The translations under genes and the position numbers were made by a program. A stretch of DNA of 8,726 nucleotides from NCBI GenBank assembly GCA_038200305.1, contig JBBPYD010000212.1:1-8726 (forward strand), written 5' to 3'. The notes under the pieces were generated by a model. That model was not told the DNA's origin. It searched no databases and was given only the letters and a program-made list of their open reading frames with translations. Shown here piece by piece: positions 1 through 6,424 of the stretch. How positions within the stretch are numbered: position 1 is the first letter of the stretch; each line of letters starts with the position of its first letter. This DNA is from JANXXV01 sp038200305. GTDB lineage: Bacteria; Acidobacteriota; Terriglobia; Bryobacterales; Bryobacteraceae.

Positions 1-91
1 CGGGGCTCCCGCCCCGGACCCCCGGGTGAACAGCACTTTGTAAGGCAAAGCGGACAGATCATGTATTAATAAAACCGGACAGATTGACTAA
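1..91. mobile_element. Possible insertion-sequence terminal region (left edge)
   Basis: The 9-mer CGGACAGAT occurs twice in direct orientation, at 51-59 and 76-84, a 25-bp period, with an AT-rich stretch between. Before it lies a GC-rich inverted repeat (CGGGG at 1-5, CCCCG at 12-16) that could act as a terminator for something off the left edge. Short tandem repeats just inside the end are typical of IS21-type and related elements, where they bind transposase. No transposase gene is in the window and the outer tip cannot be fixed, so the assignment to an insertion sequence is inference. The region directly abuts the stop codon of the minus-strand amidohydrolase at 92-94. Confidence 0.35.
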
Positions 92-1084
92 CTACCAACA
101 CGGGTTAGAAGAGAACGCATCCAGCTCACCAACCTTTCCAACCGGAGACAACGGTTGCCAAGCTGTCCGTTTTCGATCGCCGGGAAACTTCCAGATCCGC
201 AACGCATTGCCGCCCAGGATCAACTTGCGATCGTCGTCTGAATAGAAATCAAGGATCCTGTCAACGAATTCCAGCTCTTTGTCCATAGGCAGTTCCCATC
301 TGGGACGGGGATAGCCGGTCCCCCAAATCAATTGCCTGCCGCCAAATTCTTCGTATGTTGCTCTGAAAAACGGAACCGTGTCCCGATAGGGAAAAGCTTT
401 TTCCAGGGATAGCTCATACGGCTCAGAGGCACTCACCCAAACCTGCGGAAAATTCTTCAAACGGAACATTTTCCGAAACTCGGGCCACGGATCAGGCGCA
501 CGTAGATCGGGTTTTCCCAGGTGGTCGATCACAATCTTTACTCCCGGAAAGCGCCCCGCCATATCTTCCAACATGGGCATTTGATGGGGAAGGATGTAGA
601 AATTGAAAACGGCTTGCAGCTTCTCAGCTTCCTGCCACAACGGATAATGTTCTTTCGAATTCAGCCAGGAGGACTTTGGTGAATAGATCGGGCTGAAGCG
701 CATGCCCTGAAAACCGCGCTCTTTTACCCAGTAGCGCAGCCGCTCCACAATCTTCGGATCCTCCGGATTGAGCAGCCCATGAGCGACGAAACGATTCGGA
801 TACCGATGCAGGGAGTAGTCGATGTACGAGTTGTCCCAGCCATAAAATCGCGGATTGATCAGCACCGCATAGCGCAGGCCGAAATCCTTCATCTGTTGAA
901 CCTGATTCTCAATGGGCGCTTCCACGGGGACACGCTTCAGTTCGGGACGCTCCGGATGATGAAAGGGAAACCGCGGGTCGAAAGTCCACACCTCCAAATG
1001 CGTATCGATAATCAAATGGCCCGGTTGCTTTGCGAGCAGAGCGGCCGTCGTTTGAGCAAAGAAGCTCCTGCGGGTGGAGATCAC
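92..1084 (-). CDS. Exported amidohydrolase-2 family protein (COG3618) with degenerate active site
   Basis: This 330-residue TIM-barrel protein belongs to the amidohydrolase-2 / COG3618 group, whose known members are lactonases and related hydrolases. The N-terminus has a short twin-arginine-like signal (TRRSFF, residues 4-9). Family landmarks are DTHLEVW (27-33), LINPRFYGWDNS (75-86), a GMRF strand (127-130), IDHLGKP (186-192) and the C-terminal GGNALRIW (291-298). Two expected active-site residues are altered. The HxH after strand 1 reads HLE (H29, E31), and the usual WGSDWP reads WGTGYP (254-259), so the Asp is Gly257. The divergent neighbour at 1138 keeps both. Translation starts at GTG (1084-1082), the last start before the RR motif, with a weak GGGGA ahead. 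About 30 residues follow the normal family end and run up to the IS-like left edge. It may be a pseudo-enzyme or a metal-independent lactonase like LigI. Confidence 0.85.
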   Translation of the reverse strand: MISTRRSFFAQTTAALLAKQPGHLIIDTHLEVWTFDPRFPFHHPERPELKRVPVEAPIENQVQQMKDFGLRYAVLINPRFYGWDNSYIDYSLHRYPNRFVAHGLLNPEDPKIVERLRYWVKERGFQGMRFSPIYSPKSSWLNSKEHYPLWQEAEKLQAVFNFYILPHQMPMLEDMAGRFPGVKIVIDHLGKPDLRAPDPWPEFRKMFRLKNFPQVWVSASEPYELSLEKAFPYRDTVPFFRATYEEFGGRQLIWGTGYPRPRWELPMDKELEFVDRILDFYSDDDRKLILGGNALRIWKFPGDRKRTAWQPLSPVGKVGELDAFSSNPCW

Positions 1085-1137
1085 AATCCCCGCAGATTAT
1101 CAGATTCGCACTACAGCCGGAGAAATTTTGTATTCTC
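1085..1137. promoter_or_regulatory. Divergent promoter spacer between the two amidohydrolase genes
   Basis: Only 53 bp separate the two start codons, so any promoters must overlap. On the minus strand GATAAT (1102-1097) is a fair -10 box about 11 nt before the GTG. On the plus strand TATTCT (1131-1136) is -10-like but lies immediately before the ATG. GGAGA (1119-1123) is 14 nt from the plus-strand ATG, too far for a normal ribosome binding site. No convincing -35 box was found on either strand. One or both genes may have very short or no leaders. Confidence 0.3.
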
Positions 1138-2028
1138 ATGGCTATGGTTAGCCGAAGAGAATTGCTGACGGGATTTGTATCGGCCAGTGCGTTACCGGCA
1201 GTTGAGCCGAAGCGGAAGATCGTCGACTCTCACGTCCATGTCTGGAAGCGCGATCCCCGCTTTCCCTGGGCCAGGGAGACCACCAGCCCTCCGGAAAAGG
1301 ATGCAACACCGGAGATGCTGTTGCAGTTGATGCAGGCAAATGGAGTTGACCGCACCGTCATTATCCAGGTGATCTATTACCGCTGGGACAACAGCTTTCT
1401 CGCCAGTGTATTGAAACAGTATCCAAAGCAGTTCCGCGGTGTGGCCCGTGTCAATCCGGAAGATCCCGCCGCGCCCGACCAACTTTCCAGCCTCATCGAA
1501 CAGGGCTTCCGGGGCATTCGGCTGGGTCCGGCCGCGGATGCTTCGGGAGACTGGATCAAGAGCCCGGCCATGCGGCCATTATGGAAGCGATGCAACGATC
1601 TGAAGGCGCCGATGACCATTCTGGCGCCCGTCACGCGGATGCCGGATATTCAACCACCGATCGAGCGGAACCCGGAACTCACGGTCGTGATCGATCACAT
1701 GGCCGACAGCCCCTTAGATCAGCCTGATCAATTGAAACAACTGCTCGCTCTTTCCAGGTACCCCAAGGTGTTCGTAAAGATTTCGCATATGTGGTCTCTC
1801 TCCAACGAGCGTTATCCGTACCGCGACTCCGAACTGCAAGTGAAGAGGCTTTACGACGCCTTCGGACCCAAACGCCTGATGTGGGGTAGCGATTGGCCTC
1901 TGGTTGAAAAGTACTGCAGTTATGCGCAGGCTGTTGCGCTTTACCGCGATCATCTCAGCTTCCTAAACGCGAATGATCGAGAATGGATTCTGGGCCGCAC
2001 CGTGCAACAGGTCTGGCAATTTGACTAA
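1138..2028 (+). CDS. Exported amidohydrolase-2 family hydrolase (COG3618, lactonase-like)
   Basis: This 296-residue protein is a TIM-barrel metal-dependent hydrolase and the intact paralogue of its divergent neighbour. A Tat-like signal (SRRELL, residues 5-10, then a short hydrophobic stretch ending ALPA) suggests periplasmic export. Active-site motifs are DSHVHVW (30-36, HxH = H32/H34), IDHMADSP (185-192, H187) and WGSDWP (249-254, D252). Landmarks shared with the neighbour include YRWDNS (81-86) and the C-terminal LGRTVQQVW. I chose the ATG at 1138 because it leaves a compact Tat signal; ATG at 1144 is also possible, and the frame open back to 1030 lacks family sequence. The secreted triple-RidA gene follows after 15 bp, suggesting co-transcription. 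COG3618 relatives hydrolyse sugar lactones or aromatic lactones, and the substrate here is unknown. Confidence 0.88.
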   Translation: MAMVSRRELLTGFVSASALPAVEPKRKIVDSHVHVWKRDPRFPWARETTSPPEKDATPEMLLQLMQANGVDRTVIIQVIYYRWDNSFLASVLKQYPKQFRGVARVNPEDPAAPDQLSSLIEQGFRGIRLGPAADASGDWIKSPAMRPLWKRCNDLKAPMTILAPVTRMPDIQPPIERNPELTVVIDHMADSPLDQPDQLKQLLALSRYPKVFVKISHMWSLSNERYPYRDSELQVKRLYDAFGPKRLMWGSDWPLVEKYCSYAQAVALYRDHLSFLNANDREWILGRTVQQVWQFD

Positions 2029-2043
2029 AATCGGCAAATACTT

Positions 2044-3267
2044 ATGCGAACTCTACTTTGTGTTTGTACAATTCTCGTTTCTCTGCAGGCGGCAATCGCG
2101 GCGGAAAAGAAAGCGATCGCGCCCGCGAACGGTCCGAAGCCGGTCGGCCCTTACAGTCCAGGTGTGCTGACCGATGAGTTCCTGTATGTTTCGGGGCAAG
2201 GCGCAAAGAAAGCGGATGGATCCATCTCTGCTTCGGTAGATGACCAGCTCCGGCAATGTTTTGAAAGCATCCGGACTGTTGTGGAAGCCGCCGGATTAAC
2301 GATGGAACACGTCGTTATGGCACAGGTCTATCTGACAGACGCCAAGAGTGAAGATGCGCTGAACCGGGTGTGGAAGGAAGTGTTTCCGCGGAATCCACCC
2401 GCGCGATCCACCATTGGAGTAGCCGCCCTTCCCGGAACTCCGGTGGAGGTGAACGCGGTTGCGGTGAACGATCTATCCCGCAAGAAACGAGTGGCGCCCG
2501 CCGGCTATCCCGCTGCCTCGCCACTTGCGCCAGGCATTCTTGTGGGAGAGCGCTTGTTTCTCTCCGGTTTTCTCGGCCGCGATATTAAGACCGGAAAGAT
2601 TCCCGACGATCCAGCCGCACAGGTGGAACTCTCGCTTGATCGCATGCGGCAGACTTTACAGGCCGCCGGAATGGACTACGCGAACCTGGTGTTCGTAAAT
2701 CCGTATCTCACGGAAAAGATGCCCATGGAAGTAATGAACAAAGTCTACGCCAGCCACTTTGAGTTCGGGAATACACCTGCCAGAGCCACCATTCGCGTGA
2801 ATGATCTGCCGAATGGCGCAAGTATCGAATTCAGTGGCGTGGCTGTGCGGGACCTTGGCCAGCGGCGCTCCGTTCGGCCGAAAAACATGGCGCCCAGCCC
2901 TACTGCCAGCCCCTGTGTTTTCGCTGGTGACACCCTGTACTGTTCGGCCAAATCAGGCTTTATCCCCGGACCTAAAAGCGGCATTTATGCATCGTCTGTC
3001 GAACACCAACTACGGCAGACGATACGCAATTTACTGGATGGACTGGAAGAAGCCGGAATGGATTTTTCGAACGTGGTGGCAAGCAATGTCTATCTCGACA
3101 ACCTGAATGATTTCGCGGGCATGAACCGCGTCTACGCGCAATACTTCAAGAGCGGAATCGTTCCGGTCCGCACCACCGTTCAACAGCTCCCGCCCGGCGA
3201 ACGCAAAGCGGATGCCGAAGATCGCTGGCCAACTCTCGAACAGATTTCGATCGTCGCCGTCAAATAG
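2044..3267 (+). CDS. Secreted triple-RidA (YjgF/YER057c/UK114) fusion protein
   Basis: The 407-residue protein has a Sec signal peptide (residues 1-20, hydrophobic core LLCVCTILVSLQAAIAA) followed by three tandem RidA domains at about 23-145, 149-270 and 278-407. Classical RidA is a ~128-residue cytosolic homotrimer that hydrolyses reactive enamine/imine intermediates. Its Arg105 and Glu120 (E. coli numbering) line the site at each subunit interface. The Arg is present in all three units: PARSTI (R121), PARATI (R247), PVRTTV (R376). The Glu is present in units 1 and 2 (VEV, E135; IEF, E262), but unit 3 has Gln400 (EQI). Each unit also keeps the ...VYL / ...NPYL strand. One chain could fold as an intramolecular pseudotrimer with unequal sites. 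No good Shine-Dalgarno precedes the ATG, which lies 15 bp after the amidohydrolase stop. The 3' end overlaps the convergent MFS gene by 8 bp. Confidence 0.9.
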   Translation: MRTLLCVCTILVSLQAAIAAEKKAIAPANGPKPVGPYSPGVLTDEFLYVSGQGAKKADGSISASVDDQLRQCFESIRTVVEAAGLTMEHVVMAQVYLTDAKSEDALNRVWKEVFPRNPPARSTIGVAALPGTPVEVNAVAVNDLSRKKRVAPAGYPAASPLAPGILVGERLFLSGFLGRDIKTGKIPDDPAAQVELSLDRMRQTLQAAGMDYANLVFVNPYLTEKMPMEVMNKVYASHFEFGNTPARATIRVNDLPNGASIEFSGVAVRDLGQRRSVRPKNMAPSPTASPCVFAGDTLYCSAKSGFIPGPKSGIYASSVEHQLRQTIRNLLDGLEEAGMDFSNVVASNVYLDNLNDFAGMNRVYAQYFKSGIVPVRTTVQQLPPGERKADAEDRWPTLEQISIVAVK

Positions 3268-4525
3268 ATGTAGGTACGGTCATCGCCCGCGGAAGGTAAC
3301 GCGGCCGTACCAGCACGGTATACGAGAAAATCCCCAGCAGCAGAAATCCGAGGATTGCCTGCATCGGCGCCGTATAGCTTCCGGTGATCTGTTTCAGCCA
3401 GCCGCTGAGGATCGGGGCCACAATGCCCGATAGATTGGACGCACAGTTTTGAACGCCTGAGATGCGGCCTATCGCGGCGCCAGGCATCAGCGTCTGTGTC
3501 AGCGCCCAGAAATTTGCGGTAGCCAGACCCAACCCTGCCAGCGAAAAGATCGCAAAGAACAGCGCCAGTGACTGAGAGTCCGTCAAAGCGCCGATCAGCT
3601 CCGTCGACGCCAGCACGAAGCCCATAATCGTGAAGCCCTTTCGCACTCTCACCGGATCGTTGCCGCGCCCGATCAACCAATCTGCAGCCCATCCGGATAA
3701 AGTGGCCACAACCGCCATCCCTCCGAAACTGAACATGGTATACATCCCCATCGAATTCAACGAGAGGTGCCGGTACTCGACAAAGTACGCGGGCAGCCAA
3801 GTGACACAGAAGAAGAGGAAATAACTATAGGAGAATGTCCCCAGAAGAATTCCCCACATTACGGGACTAGCCATCAACCGCGAAAATGGGATCGCAGGAG
3901 TGGTATCGGCTGCCGCCTGGGCTGTCCTCTCCAGGTTCCGGTCATCATCTTTCACAACGAGCATCCAGGCGGCCAGCCACACAAGACCAGCGCCCCCCGT
4001 AATCAAAAACATCATCCGCCAACCGAATGAACCGACCATCAGTGCGGTAAGCGGAACACCAATTGCCGGTCCAATCTTGCCGCCCGCCAGGTAGAGGCCT
4101 ACCGCGAGACCTCGTTCCTGCTCTTTGCAGTTGAATCGAATCCAGCGCAGGCTGGCCGGACCTACAATCGACTCGCCGCAGCCAAGAAGAAATCGCAGAC
4201 CGATCAGTTGACCGGTCGTTTGAACGAATCCGGTGAGAGTGGAGAAGAGCGTCCAAAACAGGAAGCCAACGGCGTAAGGAACTTTCACTCCATAGCGATC
4301 CACTATCCAACCCGCCGGAATCTGAAGCAGAGCATAACTCCAGAAAAACGCAGAGTTCAGCAGCCCGCGGTCCGCATCGGAGAGATGAAAGAACTGGCGG
4401 AATTCCTGGAGCGTAAGGACTACCGAAAGGTTTGCCCGATCGACATAGGCGACGATCATTCCAAGGCTGAGTAACCCAACCACCACCCATTTACGGGCGT
4501 GCTGTTCATTGGGGTTGGTGGGCAT
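3260..4525 (-). CDS. MFS transporter, anion:cation symporter (hexuronate/glucarate-like) type
   Basis: The 421-residue membrane protein has the 12-helix pattern of the major facilitator superfamily. The first helix ends YVDRANLSV (27-35), typical of the ACS family of hexuronate, glucarate and phthalate permeases. The loop between helices 2 and 3 carries motif A, GWIVDRYGVK (72-81). The central loop (about 192-217, KDDDRNLER onward) is hydrophilic, and helix 7 begins near FCVTWLPAYF (239-248). It probably imports a sugar acid or a similar anionic product by proton symport. It is the second gene of an operon: GAGGAA, its ribosome binding site, overlaps the TGA stop of the upstream DUF1080 gene, and the gap between the genes is 10 bp. 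The final 8 bp overlap the convergent triple-RidA gene. Substrate prediction rests on family resemblance only. Confidence 0.9.
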   Translation of the reverse strand: MPTNPNEQHARKWVVVGLLSLGMIVAYVDRANLSVVLTLQEFRQFFHLSDADRGLLNSAFFWSYALLQIPAGWIVDRYGVKVPYAVGFLFWTLFSTLTGFVQTTGQLIGLRFLLGCGESIVGPASLRWIRFNCKEQERGLAVGLYLAGGKIGPAIGVPLTALMVGSFGWRMMFLITGGAGLVWLAAWMLVVKDDDRNLERTAQAAADTTPAIPFSRLMASPVMWGILLGTFSYSYFLFFCVTWLPAYFVEYRHLSLNSMGMYTMFSFGGMAVVATLSGWAADWLIGRGNDPVRVRKGFTIMGFVLASTELIGALTDSQSLALFFAIFSLAGLGLATANFWALTQTLMPGAAIGRISGVQNCASNLSGIVAPILSGWLKQITGSYTAPMQAILGFLLLGIFSYTVLVRPRYLPRAMTVPTSI

Positions 4526-4535
4526 TGAAGATTCC

Positions 4536-5159
4536 TCAGGGCAGTTCCCTGATCTCTACATTACGGTAGTGAACTTCCCATCCTTCGGATTGAAGACAGA
4601 CATTTCCTTGCGCGGGCTCGGCTCCATAGCCTTCGTTGACCAGCTTTCCATTCAACACTACGCTCACTTTTCCGTCCTGACTCGTTATCTCGTATTTGTC
4701 CCACTCTCCGAACGGGATCCGGTCCTTGACGATTGGACCTCGCCGGGCGCCCTTGATCTTGCCATTCCGCACGCCGAACAGGCTGCCGGCTTCACCAAAA
4801 TGTCCCTGCACCTCAAGCGACGTGGGCCAGCCGTTTACTATCGGACCTGCATGAATGAAGAAGCCGGCATTCGGCCATCCTTCGTCCTGCGGCCTGGGGA
4901 CCCAACCTTCTTTCTTGAACCGCCATTCCGCGCGAAGCACGTAGTTTTTGTAAACCTTCTTACTCCTAAGAAAGCCGTTGGGCTTCCCCGTACTAATAAT
5001 TTCGTCATTCTCGACGCGCCAGGTGGATGCGGGCGTTTCTTCAATGGTCCAGAGCTCTGTAACATCTTTGGCGGGCATCAGCGAAACGAATCCGTCCGGT
5101 GCCGCCAGGCAAATTCCCGCGCCCAGCAGTGTCGTCAAAAGCAAAATCATCTGGTTCAT
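4536..5159 (-). CDS. Secreted DUF1080 protein (3-keto-disaccharide hydrolase family)
   Basis: The 207-residue protein is a single DUF1080 / 3-keto-disaccharide hydrolase domain, a concanavalin-like beta-sandwich, behind a Sec signal peptide (1-19, ILLLTTLLGAGICLA; no proper lipobox). Family motifs in order are GFLRSKKVYKNYVLRAEWRF (62-81), NAGFFIH (97-103), LEVQ (115-118), GEWDKYEI (151-158), the VVLNGKLVN strand (167-175) and CLQSEGWEVHYRNVEIREL (188-206). Characterised relatives cleave glycosides oxidised to the 3-keto form by Gfo/Idh/MocA dehydrogenases, which fits the neighbouring genes. AAGGAG lies 5 nt before the ATG. It is the first gene of an operon with the MFS transporter and diverges from the oxidoreductase at 5305 across a 145-bp spacer. 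The length is normal for a single-domain family member. Confidence 0.9.
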   Translation of the reverse strand: MNQMILLLTTLLGAGICLAAPDGFVSLMPAKDVTELWTIEETPASTWRVENDEIISTGKPNGFLRSKKVYKNYVLRAEWRFKKEGWVPRPQDEGWPNAGFFIHAGPIVNGWPTSLEVQGHFGEAGSLFGVRNGKIKGARRGPIVKDRIPFGEWDKYEITSQDGKVSVVLNGKLVNEGYGAEPAQGNVCLQSEGWEVHYRNVEIRELP

Positions 5160-5199
5160 GGCATCTCCTTGGCAGAAAAGCGCAATTCTACATCCGCAA

Positions 5200-5238
5200 A
5201 GCGCTGGCGAATGTATTCAGCGCTGCCTATAATGACAG
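5200..5238. promoter_or_regulatory. Overlapping divergent promoters with an operator-like repeat
   Basis: A perfect TATAAT (5228-5233) serves as a plus-strand -10 for the oxidoreductase. The best -35 at 17 bp spacing, TGGCGA (5205-5210), is poor. A possible minus-strand promoter for the DUF1080 operon is CTGTCA (5238-5233) and TACATT (5215-5210), spaced 17 bp, each 4/6 to consensus. Between and over them, AGCGCTG occurs at 5200-5206 and 5219-5225, 19 bp apart (about two helical turns), with a small dyad GAAT-gt-ATTC (5209-5218) between. This geometry would suit a dimeric regulator controlling both directions. No regulator gene is in the window, so the operator reading is inference. Confidence 0.4.
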
Positions 5239-5242
5239 GAAC

Positions 5243-5280
5243 CGGCTACAAAGCCAATAATTTTTTTCGTCCGATAGCCG
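5243..5280 (+). promoter_or_regulatory. Possible weak attenuator in the oxidoreductase leader
   Basis: Just after the predicted transcription start (about 5240), GGCT (5244-5247) can pair with AGCC (5252-5255), and a run of seven T follows at 5261-5267. The same CGGCT (5243-5247) can instead pair with AGCCG (5276-5280), so the two folds exclude each other. The stems are only 4-5 bp, so this may be chance. Confidence 0.15.
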
Positions 5281-5304
5281 AAGACTCTGCTAAAAGGAGA
5301 TCAG

Positions 5305-6422
5305 ATGGAACGACGTAACTTCATGAAGCAAGCGGCCACTGGTGTATACGCTCTTGCAGCCAGCGCGCTGGCCCAACCATCCGGCGCACCGATCCGGACC
5401 GCGATGATCGGTACCGGAAACCGTGGCGGTCATGTTTTGAAAGAGGTGATACAGCAGCCGGGCGTGAAAGTGGTGGCCTTATGCGATCTGAAACCCGATC
5501 GGCTGGATGCGGCGGCCACTTCGGCGGCTCGTGATAAGCCAGACACGTTTAAAGATTACCGGAAACTGCTGGAACGCAATGATATCGATGCGGTCTTCAT
5601 CGATACTCCATGTGACTTGCACGTCGAGATGGCGATGGCCGCTATTGCGGCCCATAAGCACGTGTATTGCGAGAAGCCTGTCGGCATTACACCACAATCG
5701 ATCGCGCGCCTATTACAGGCGGCCCGTGGATCCGACCGCGTCTTTTGTGTCGGCCAGCAAATGCGCTCGTTCAAGTCAGTGCGGGAAAGCATAGAAAAGC
5801 TTCACGAAGGGATCGCAGGTGAAATCATCATGGTCAAAGCCCAGCGGCACGCTTCCTGGGACCTGAATCACAGCGGTTCTTCAGCCGAATGGTTTTTCGA
5901 CGCGAAACGTTCGGGGGATGTCATCGTAGAGATGGCGATTCATAATCTTGATCTCTGCAATTGGGCTATCGGCAGCAGGCCCGAGCGCGCAAGCGGTTTC
6001 GGCGGCACGCTTCTTTGGAAGAACGATCCTCCCGGACGCACCAATATGGACGGATACACGCTCAGCTATGAATACGCGAATGGGGTGAAGATGTCCTTCA
6101 CTCAAACCTTTTTCCACCCTTCAGGGCTTCCGGACGGCGGCCAGTTCACGAATGTGTATGGTACGAAAGGTGCTGTCAGCCTGGACACCTTCAAATTTTA
6201 TCCGCTCGAAAAGGGCGCGCCACCGGTCACATTGAGCGAAGCGGAAAGGAGCAGGATGGCCCGCATTTGGCTGGGTTCTTTAATGCGATTCGTACCGGCG
6301 GCAAACCTCCGGCCGACCTGAAGATTGGCGCAATCGCGGCTCTCACGGCCATCATGGGGCGAGAGGCGATTTATAGCGGCAAAGTTGTCACATGGAAGGA
6401 TCTCGGCGTAGACGTTGCATAG
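5305..6422 (+). CDS. Tat-exported Gfo/Idh/MocA oxidoreductase, frameshifted near the 3' end
   Basis: This is an NAD(P)-dependent sugar dehydrogenase of the Gfo/Idh/MocA family. It has a twin-arginine signal (ERRNFMK, residues 2-8, then VYALAASALA), the Rossmann motif GTGNRGG (36-42), the catalytic-lysine motif EKPVG (123-127) and the substrate-side VEMAIHNLDLCNW (208-220; H213, D216). The opening frame runs to a stop at 6319-6321 (338 residues), but after about residue 315 it loses family similarity. A different frame then gives KEQDGPHLAGFFNAIR, then ADLKIGAIAALTAIMGREA, then WKDLGVDVA, ending at TAG 6420-6422. This matches the C-terminus of the paralogue at 7341. One missing A in the AAA run at 6245-6247 explains the break; with it restored the protein has 372 residues, against 371 for the paralogue. 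AGGAGA sits 4 nt before the ATG. Whether the change is real or a sequencing error cannot be told here. Confidence 0.85.
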
Positions 6423-6424
6423 CG

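Noticed and set aside
1030..1137. N-terminal extension of the plus-strand amidohydrolase
   Set aside because: The 36 extra residues lack family similarity, cover the start of the divergent gene and would bury the Tat signal, so I start at 1138.
3945..4490. Minus-strand open frame inside the MFS gene
   Set aside because: It is an alternative frame of the MFS gene, rich in Arg, Ser and Gly, with no membrane pattern or start signal.
4536..5159. DUF1080 protein as a lipoprotein
   Set aside because: The Cys in GICLA lacks the L-(A/S)-(G/A)-C pattern; an ordinary signal-peptidase I site after CLA fits better.
4509..5318. Long plus-strand open frame (269 codons)
   Set aside because: It is antisense to the DUF1080 gene, whose motifs, signal peptide and ribosome binding site are convincing. 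The antisense translation has no recognisable domain.
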